DNA from: Colocasia esculenta
Taxonomy: Eukaryota > Streptophyta > Magnoliopsida > Alismatales > Araceae
DNA length: 64,000 bases
NCBI GenBank assembly: GCA_014218235.1
Contig: JACBKR010001245.1
Coordinates: 558,001 to 622,000 of the forward strand
Direction: 5' to 3'
Shown here: piece after piece, positions 57,201 through 64,000 of the stretch
How positions within the stretch are numbered: position 1 is the first letter of the stretch
Layout: each line of letters opens with the position of its first letter
Program-made: the position numbers and the translations under genes
The notes under the pieces: generated by a model
Seen by the model: only the letters and a program-made list of their open reading frames with translations
What the model was told of the DNA's origin: nothing
Databases searched by the model: none

Positions 57201-57700
57201 GTCTTCCTCAAACATCTGCGCTTCTCTATTTTTTTTTTTGTGGCATCATTACGTGGTTGCATAAACTGGAAACTTAGCTAGCCTCTCTCTTTTCCATTCA
57301 AATAGCATATGATAAGAACTCTCATATGGTTCTCGAATTGTTTAGACTACCTATTAGCAGATTACTTATTTTTCTTGCTCAACAAAAGAGATAATTGAAA
57401 CAAAATTTTAGCTCTTTTTTCCGGGCAAAGAACTAGTTAGGCTTCAATTTCAGATATCAAAAGGACAAAAGAGTTTTGAATTATTTGGTAGCAACATCTT
57501 GTTCATTTGATGTGTTTATGTACATGTGTGTAGAATATATCAAAGCATCATAGTTTTGCCGATGGTTTCCCATTTTAGATTTCAAGAACAACATGGAGAT
57601 GTATATTCTTTCCTATGGTCAAATGCTTTGAAGTGTTTAAGAAATCTATTTGCATTTACTTTGTTAGATTTAACTTGTAATATAGTTATTTTTTTTTTAT
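57201..57700 (+). other. A/T-rich region after the PFP exon
   Basis: No gene recognised; probably decayed PFP intron or 3' sequence. Confidence 0.3.
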
Positions 57701-57713
57701 TTTTAGTCGACAA

Positions 57714-57870
57714 CAAAAAGATTGAAATTATTAATATGGATGGTCAACGAGTGGGTGTTGGCATTGTAATGAGTGTTCGACCCAAACAAAATGGTGATGG
57801 GGAAGCATATCGGGGATGTGTTTTATGAGGTTTCTGTCATTGTTACTTTCTTTTTTTTTTATCAAGGATC
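57714..57870 (+). pseudogene. Possible C-terminal fragment of an En/Spm-type transposase-derived protein
   Basis: The frame reads INMDGQRVGVGIVMSVRPKQ. After a 1 bp shift it continues MVMGKHIGDVFYEVSVIV. The spacing G-x-V-x-S-x-x-P...MG-x-x-x-G-x-x-F-x-EV resembles the tail of plant En/Spm-type transposase-related proteins. The match is from memory of a loose pattern, so confidence is low. A short later stretch at 58022-58060 could belong to it. Confidence 0.3.
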
Positions 57871-58082
57871 ATCACAGAAAAACGACGAAGGATATTGTTG
57901 GAAGCTATATTCTATGCTTTTAAGAATATATATGTTTCTTTATATTCATACTCTATATGTTTTTTATACTCAGATAAAGTTTTTTCTAATTTACTTTGTC
58001 TCTTATTTTGTTTTCGTTTGCAGGTGCAAGTGGATCTTCCAAAGAGTCAAATTTGGTGATTAGCATATCATATGATTCTTAG

Positions 58083-59309
58083 CATGGTTCGCCGTACCGA
58101 TCGAATCGATCGTACCGCATTCTCCGTGGTACGGTACGTATCGAACCGTACCGTACCGTTGAGATACGGTAAAAAATCGACATGTTGTGTTGAAACTCAT
58201 TCTCCTCTTGTAAACCCATTCAAATAATGTTCATTTGTGTTGAAATTTTAGCTATAAGCTAATGTAATAGTTTTACAAATTATGGCCATTTTAGTTTAAT
58301 TTTAGAATTTATTTTACACTGGGTGAAAAATCACCGAAAAATAGGTGCATCGACTTAATATCGAAATCCGTACATCAACAATTTCGGATATTTACATTTT
58401 TGATATCATCATATTTTTTTGAAAATTATAGTGTTCTCAAAATTCATTTTCGTTACAGTTTTTTGGTGTCGACCCGTCGGAGCGCGCACTTCTGAGTATG
58501 GCATTGGACTATCATTTATTAATGTTAATTATTCTCATATATTAATAAAATTACTATAATTTGTATCATATATTAATTAATTTATGTTTGAAATGTTATC
58601 TCAATTAGACACTAATTAGACCACTTAAGTGCACATAGAGTTTGTCGCGGTACGACGAACTCTCTGTGCGCGTACTTCAACGGGACGACATTTGGTTTTA
58701 AAATAAAGTCAAATATGAAGTCATCATAATTACTATAAAAAAGTACTAATTATAAAAATATAAATATCATGAGTTATTGATGCATAGATGTCGAGATTAG
58801 ACCGACCTAATGATTTTTGGGACAGTTTTTATTTGACAAAAATTAATTTAAAAAATTAAACTAAAATTACTATAATTTGTATCATCTAGTAATTAGATTG
58901 TGTTTGAAATTTCATCTCAATTAGACACCATTAGATCTCTTAAATGTTTAGATTAAGTCGATCTAATGATTTTTGGGACAAATTTTACTTGATGAAAAAT
59001 TATTTTAAAAAATTAACTAAAATTATTACAATTTGTATCATCTCTTAATTAACTTATGTGTAAATTTCATCTCAATTAGATACCATATGGATCCCTAAAT
59101 ACACTAGATGTAAGAGTGAAAGTTAAAAAAAAAAAAAAAAAGCCTGCCACGGACGGGACCGTACCGGTCCGTGGCAAACCGAGGCGTGCCGGCCCGGCAC
59201 GCCCGGGTCACCCCATTGGGGTGACCCGACCGTGCCATGGCTCGTAAAAGCCATGGCACGGTACGGTTCGCCCGTGCCGCCCCGGTTCGGGCGGCACGGG
59301 CGAACCATG
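58083..59309. mobile_element. hAT-like non-autonomous element with 8 bp duplication
   Basis: Starts CATGGTTCGCCG and ends CGGGCGAACCATG, flanked by a perfect 8 bp duplication attcttag at 58075-58082 and 59310-59317. Both ends are GC-rich and strongly palindromic (cggtacggtacg; gccgcccc..gggcggc). The middle is A/T-rich, with three copies of an 'actataatttgtatcat...atctcaattagacac' segment at about 58551, 58866 and 59023. It has no transposase frame. Confidence 0.82.
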
Positions 59310-59519
59310 ATTCTTAGAAACATGTTTTTGTTTTACCTCTTTTATATTTCCTTAGTTAAATAACTTATGGGCCTTTTGTGAAGCATGTACATATATGTTT
59401 ATATTGAACTATGAATGGAAGATATTAATGAGCATGTACAATCCTGTCTAAATCATGAAAGGTTGTGCCACTAGAATTTCAATTCATAGATATCTGTTCT
59501 AACTAAATATCTTATGTAG

Positions 59520-59584
59520 GCTTTGGTTTAGCTTGCCATCTTGGTGTTCTGGCTGATCTTCTTACAATTGGTGTTGAAAAAAAT
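59520..59584 (+). pseudogene. Isolated exon of endonuclease V
   Basis: Flanked by ATGTAG and GTGAGT, this 65 bp exon reads FGLACHLGVLADLLTIGVEKN. It matches the conserved core of endonuclease V, which nicks DNA or RNA containing inosine; the family has LADLPTIGVGKN here. The Pro-to-Leu and Gly-to-Glu changes, and the lack of other exons within reach, suggest a fragment rather than a working gene. Exons outside the window cannot be excluded. Confidence 0.65.
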
Positions 59585-59879
59585 GTGAGTCGGCATACCA
59601 CTAATATTAGATGATTGGTGAGCTCAGGACTGGACTCAGAATTTGAATGAAGTTTTCTTTTCTCTCAACCCCAGACCATCCGCTGCAGTAGTGAATAAGG
59701 ACAACTGCATCCAACAATGTTAGTGAATTTCGTACATCTTAGGATATCCTTCAGGTTAATGTACTTTACTTTTGAATTGATGTTATATGTTGGGATAATG
59801 TAATGAAATGTGTATGTATATGAGATACTGTAAATATTTTTAATGTCATGCTTGTTGTCTCTTGCTTCCTCCCATTTCC

Positions 59880-61474
59880 ACTAGACCAACTTAGTTACCC
59901 TTCTGAGACTGTGTGGCTCGTGGGCTAGCTTCCTCTCCACCTGCCCATGAGCAGCAAAGCATGCCTTCATGCAATCTTCAACCATGACAACTATAATATT
60001 TACTTTAGCAATGCATTCTTTAGTCTCCCTCCCCCACTTCTCTAGTGTCATGATCATGTGAGTCGCCCAGAGACCCAATTTCAAGCCTTTCAATGCATTC
60101 TTGCTTGGGGTCTTAGTGTTATGGTCCCGCTATGTCAAGCTATAGGTGGTGTCCCCTTCGTGAAGGAAGGACTCTTAAGTTGAGAATCCATGATGGAGCC
60201 CAATGCTAGGGGGCAAGTTGACCTTGGCATTTGGCGACTTTACCTAATTTGGGTGCCATGTGAGGTGGTGTAGGCAAGTCCACTTCATCCTTCTCCTGCC
60301 TTGCTGTCAAAAGTTGCTCGAGGGCCCAAAATGATCATACAGTATTGTCAGCCAGGTGGAGCTCTAAAAGAACCACCATGAGGTTAGCTAAAGATTGTGC
60401 AATAAGGGATACCTCTACTAGGGCTGCTTGAGAGGAAGCCTTTGCCATCCTCTTGTTGTCTTCTTCTGCGACCCAAACTACAACTCGCTCAGTGCAGTCG
60501 TCATCTCTCCACCCATTACTTCCCTCAACGGAGTCTTGTTTGCATAACTACGCCTAATGGCTTAAGTAAGATTCACTTGTTAGTTTAGTAAGCTGTACTT
60601 GACCTTTTGTTGATGTGACGGTTTGATCAATGCCCCTCAGAAATGGTCATCTGTACTCTTAACTCCTTAACAAATGCTGCTATCTTGATCTTCGCCATAG
60701 GAGATGGCACATCTGTGGTGCTCAACTATTGATTGACTGTAGGGTTAGGTGCCTAATTGAGCCATATAGATCTAGACTTGTTGACAATTGGTCCTCTCCA
60801 TAAAGATGGGAACCGTAGGTCCTCTCCTAATTCCTCTCGAGTATGAAGGTTTCATGCACGAGAGTGGGGAGCCAAGTGAGGAAGGAGAAAGTTGTTATTA
60901 CCTACTAGAGTCCAATTCGACACACTAGTCCCATTGAGGAGGGACAATAGTGGCCATAATTCACTAGAGTTTGATTCTTCACATCAGGCCTATTGAGGAG
61001 GAAGAAAGTGGCCATCCCCACTACTGCCTAATTCCTCTCCCAAGGACCATAGCGGCCCAAATTGGTTCAGCCCAGAATGGATGTGACATTCCCCGACCAA
61101 GCTTATTGACTATCGAAACAATATGTCAGCCTAAAGGGCAAGTCCTTAGAGCCGCACAACTATGAGACTATAATGGCAATGGTCAAATATCCTCACCACC
61201 TACTACATTATTCTACACTCACTCCAAACTATTGTTAGATGCATGGTAGTATTGCGACAATGATGAGGTACGCACCAATGACTCCAGAATATGGTGACTG
61301 TGTCAAGGCACACCTTGCACTTAATAGGATCCATAAAAAAACATGCCAACTTCATAATCATGACCAATCTGACCACGTGAGAGTCTTGAATTGCCTCAAG
61401 AGTCGCTTCACACAAGGAGTACTGAAAGAAATCATGAGGAACAATGGAAATTCTAACTGATGGTTATAAGAGGA
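59880..61474 (-). other. Degenerate sequence, possibly retroelement gag-like remnants
   Basis: A minus-strand frame at 59881-60093 and scattered short frames to 60560 read like a decayed gag-region leader, with Lys/Glu/Met-rich helices and no motif. From 60640 to 61474 no coding sense is recovered. The assignment is only a suggestion. Confidence 0.25.
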
Positions 61475-61928
61475 TGTAATATCCCAAAAAATAAATACAT
61501 TATATACGTAAACAAAAATAGTTTAAGGAGGGGCATATCTCTAATTATCAAAGTTCAATGTCTAAATTATAATTGGTAATTTTTTTAGGAACTATATGAA
61601 ACTTCTAAAAGTCTCTAAAGACATTTTTAGAATCCCAATCTAAGGCTATTTGAGACAAGATTTGCCAAATCGAGAAATAAAGTGAGCATATTTACAACTT
61701 TTAAAACTTGAGGGTTAAAAAATAATAGATAAATTATGTAAAGGGTTAAATAAAAAAATCTAAGAAAACTCTAGACACTCTAGGAGAACCCTAGAAGCCT
61801 CTAGAAAGCCAACCCTACCTAGAAAGATTCACCACCTCTTTACTTTAACTAGGGTTAACTTAACCCTAGTGTAGGTAAACCTAGGGTGCACCATCACCCC
61901 TAGGCCCTCCTAACCGCCCTAGAGAGCC

Positions 61929-61936
61929 TATAAATA
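61929..61936 (+). promoter_or_regulatory. TATA box in solo LTR
   Basis: TATAAATA lies in 'gagagcctataaatatccccc', about 450 bp from the LTR start, followed 30-60 bp later by a pyrimidine-rich, leader-like sequence. It matches the usual promoter layout of plant LTRs and would drive transcription toward higher coordinates. Confidence 0.6.
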
Positions 61937-62740
61937 TCCCCCTTGCCTTTCCACCCTCTCCCCTCAAGGCAAGGGTCCAGAAGTTCAAGGAGAGAAAAAG
62001 AAGAAGGCCCTAAGATTTAGAGTTTCTATAGTTTTTTGAGTTTAGATGAGTTACTCTAGTTTTTTTTTAAAGTCATTTGTTACTGAGTTTTCCCTTATGT
62101 TTGGCTCATTTTCTATACTGAGACTCTGTCAATTTGTTTAGTTTATTCTTTTTCTATAATGAAACTCTACCAATTTGTTTAACTAAGATTCTTCTCTATG
62201 TTGGGACTCTATTGAATTGTTTATTCGAAATCTTATTTCATACTGGAACTCTGCAGAATTAAATTCTGATATTTGTGTCCTTATGTCGAAACTTTGCTGG
62301 GTTGAATTTTTATTATTATGACTTTCCTAACCTGAAACTTTTCGGAATCGAAGTCTAGTTCTTTTATCTATCTTGAAACTATGTTAGTTTATCATTTAAT
62401 TTCTTGATTAAACTCATGAATAAATACAGGAAAGCCCTAATCTTGAACTTGTGTTAGTTCAAAGCTTTATCCATCACCTCTTGGGATTAATAACTATCTT
62501 ATCTCCAATCTAACATCCATTCTATTTTCCAGACTTCTCTAGTAAATAAGATCTTATCTAGATGGAGAGCATTTGAAGCTCTTAGTGGCCAGTTGGAGAG
62601 TAGGAGTCTTATTGACCATTTTCCTAAATTTCGGAATTATTAGCGAGTGTTTAAGTGAGGTTTTGAACTCAAGTGATGACCCTATACAAGTTAGGGGACT
62701 CTAGTCTAGTCTCGAAAACTTTTAATGGCCAACTAGTACT

Positions 62741-62882
62741 AGTTGGGATGTGATGATCTGGCACTTAGCATATACTATAAGTGAATGCTCGATTTACTTA
62801 TTGCATAATTTAGTTGGGATGTGATGATCTGGCACTTAGCATATACTATAAGTGAATGCTCGATTTACTTATTGCATAATTT
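62741..62882. repeat. Perfect 71 bp tandem duplication
   Basis: The unit beginning agttgggatgtgatgatc at 62741-62811 is repeated exactly at 62812-62882 inside the solo LTR. Identity of the copies suggests the duplication is younger than the LTR insertion, whose flanks already differ. Confidence 0.95.
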
Positions 62883-63473
62883 ATCCTCGTGCATGTCATT
62901 CATGTAAGTGTTCAGTTCTCAACTTCTTGGATTATCTATGTTTGATTCATTCATGTGTGTACTGATCATGAAATTGTTCAGTGATCAACTTCTTGGAATA
63001 TCTGTGTTCACTTTAGTTATTCTTTATATATATCTGATGCAATCCAATGTACTTTATTTTGATTTAATGAATTCTTGAATAGCATCCAATGATTTACATA
63101 TTATTATTGAACTCTTCTTTCTAATTGTCATTATTTACTTGTTAACTACTAACTCATGATTTAGAAAGATTAGACGGTAAATCTACTGGGCAATTATGCT
63201 CATTATATATTTATTACCAATTTTTAGGTATCTCTTATGCATAAGATGGAGCGGGCAGGAATGTGTGCAGTGCGATATCTCCATCACATAGTAGTGTAAT
63301 GTTGAAAAAATGTATTGTAAAAGTTTAGTGAGTATAATCGGATGTGTACTTGTAATCTTCATGTTTATAGTGAATGAATATTTAAATTTTAACTCCTATG
63401 TACTAGTGCAATTGTGTATAATGTTATACGTTGCGTCTCGATATTTCTGTTGTTATTGGGACGTAACAAAGGA

Positions 63474-64000
63474 TCCATCGAAGTCCCCCCCCCCCCCACC
63501 TGAGCATCCAATTGTCTGTTCATCTCCCTATTACTCTTATCCTTCCACTAGTTCTTTACTTAAGCATCATAAGACTTTTTCTTAAACTACACTTGAGACC
63601 ACCCCCCCCCCCCCCAAATAGCTTATTCTATTTTTTATGTCTTCCACCGTGTTTCTCTCTATTACAAATCTAAAAAATCAAACTGCATTTTGAACTCTAC
63701 AATAACAAAAAGCAAATCTAAGATTATTCCTCCATGATCTACTCATATTAATGGAAGTTTCCTAGTAAAACACAAACAGCCATCGTCAGATTTCTAGGGC
63801 TTTCTACTTCACATCCATTTATGGTGACGAAGGTGAGTAAAGGTGCACACATTTTTAACTTCAAAATTCAAAAATGTTCATTGTGACTGCACAGTTCTTA
63901 GGATTTATTTGATTTGTCGATTTATAAATTTATCATTTTAATTTTCTAAAGTAATGTTTAGGGCAATTCCTAAATACTTGTACAATTTTAATTTTCTAAG
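63474..64000. other. Right flank, nothing recognised
   Basis: A/T-rich DNA with two short poly-C tracts near 63485-63500 and 63602-63616. No gene is visible before the window ends. Confidence 0.4.

Larger units (their letters stand above)
61475..63468 (+). mobile_element. Solo LTR (1994 bp)
   Basis: Begins TGTAATATCCC and ends GGGACGTAACA. Flanks gagga (61470-61474) and aagga (63469-63473) form a 5 bp duplication with one mismatch. Contains a TATA box and a transcribed-leader-like stretch, and several 'ctatgttgggactctattgaatt'-like phrases at 62090-62300. No internal element sequence is attached. Confidence 0.75.

Overview
The window looks like nuclear DNA of a flowering plant, and a monocot is a reasonable guess that I cannot prove. 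The signs are spliced genes with GT-AG introns, an R2R3-MYB gene of the land-plant MYB52/54/56/105/117 type, CACTA and hAT transposons, an RTE-type and an L1-type LINE, and long Ty3/gypsy-like LTR elements nested in one another. The only intact conventional gene I can support is the MYB gene at 5279-6410. Most of the rest is transposable elements or gene relics. No rRNA, tRNA or CRISPR array was recognised.

Layout. 1-2650: no recognised gene. 2650-5240: a CACTA-like terminus and a frameshifted unknown gene. 5279-6410: the MYB gene. 6411-10030: intergenic DNA with two hAT-like MITEs. 10036-12610: two or three CACTA-like ends with different subterminal repeat vocabularies, plus simple repeats. 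14278-17165: a non-autonomous LTR-element body (D) with gag, an unknown ORF and a hairpin array. 19563-21022: an LTR of family A. 21026-22001: a CACTA DUF4218/DUF4216 relic. 22002-46497: a nest. An old inverted LTR of family B (B3) is split by a younger element B (22172-45272). The 5' LTR of B is split by element C (22262-38402), and its 3' LTR is split by an A-family solo LTR (40811-42346).

Element C has about 3.03 kb LTRs that are nearly identical, a 5 bp target-site duplication, a gag region with tandemly duplicated modules, no visible pol, and about 5 kb of 3' noncoding DNA. 47155-57200: GC-rich hAT-like sequence, then a pseudogene of the alpha subunit of pyrophosphate-dependent phosphofructokinase (PFP). 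That pseudogene is split by an RTE LINE with a 14 bp duplication. The LINE in turn holds an ORF1-only L1 insertion with a 15 bp duplication and a 2.6 kb LTR-like block. 58083-59309: a hAT-like element with an 8 bp duplication. 59520-59584: one exon of endonuclease V. 61475-63468: a solo LTR.

The most interesting signal is in the noncoding part of element C and, more weakly, in element D and LTR families A and B. It consists of arrays of small hairpins whose two stem arms change together from repeat to repeat. At 33381-33570 and 34086-34262 a constant GAAA-capped CCC/GGG apex sits on variable but complementary outer stems. At 31806-32960 nine repeats keep a 7-8 bp stem through paired substitutions. 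This is either a structured RNA domain of the retroelement or the footprint of hairpin template switching. All calls come from reading the sequence; no search or folding was run.
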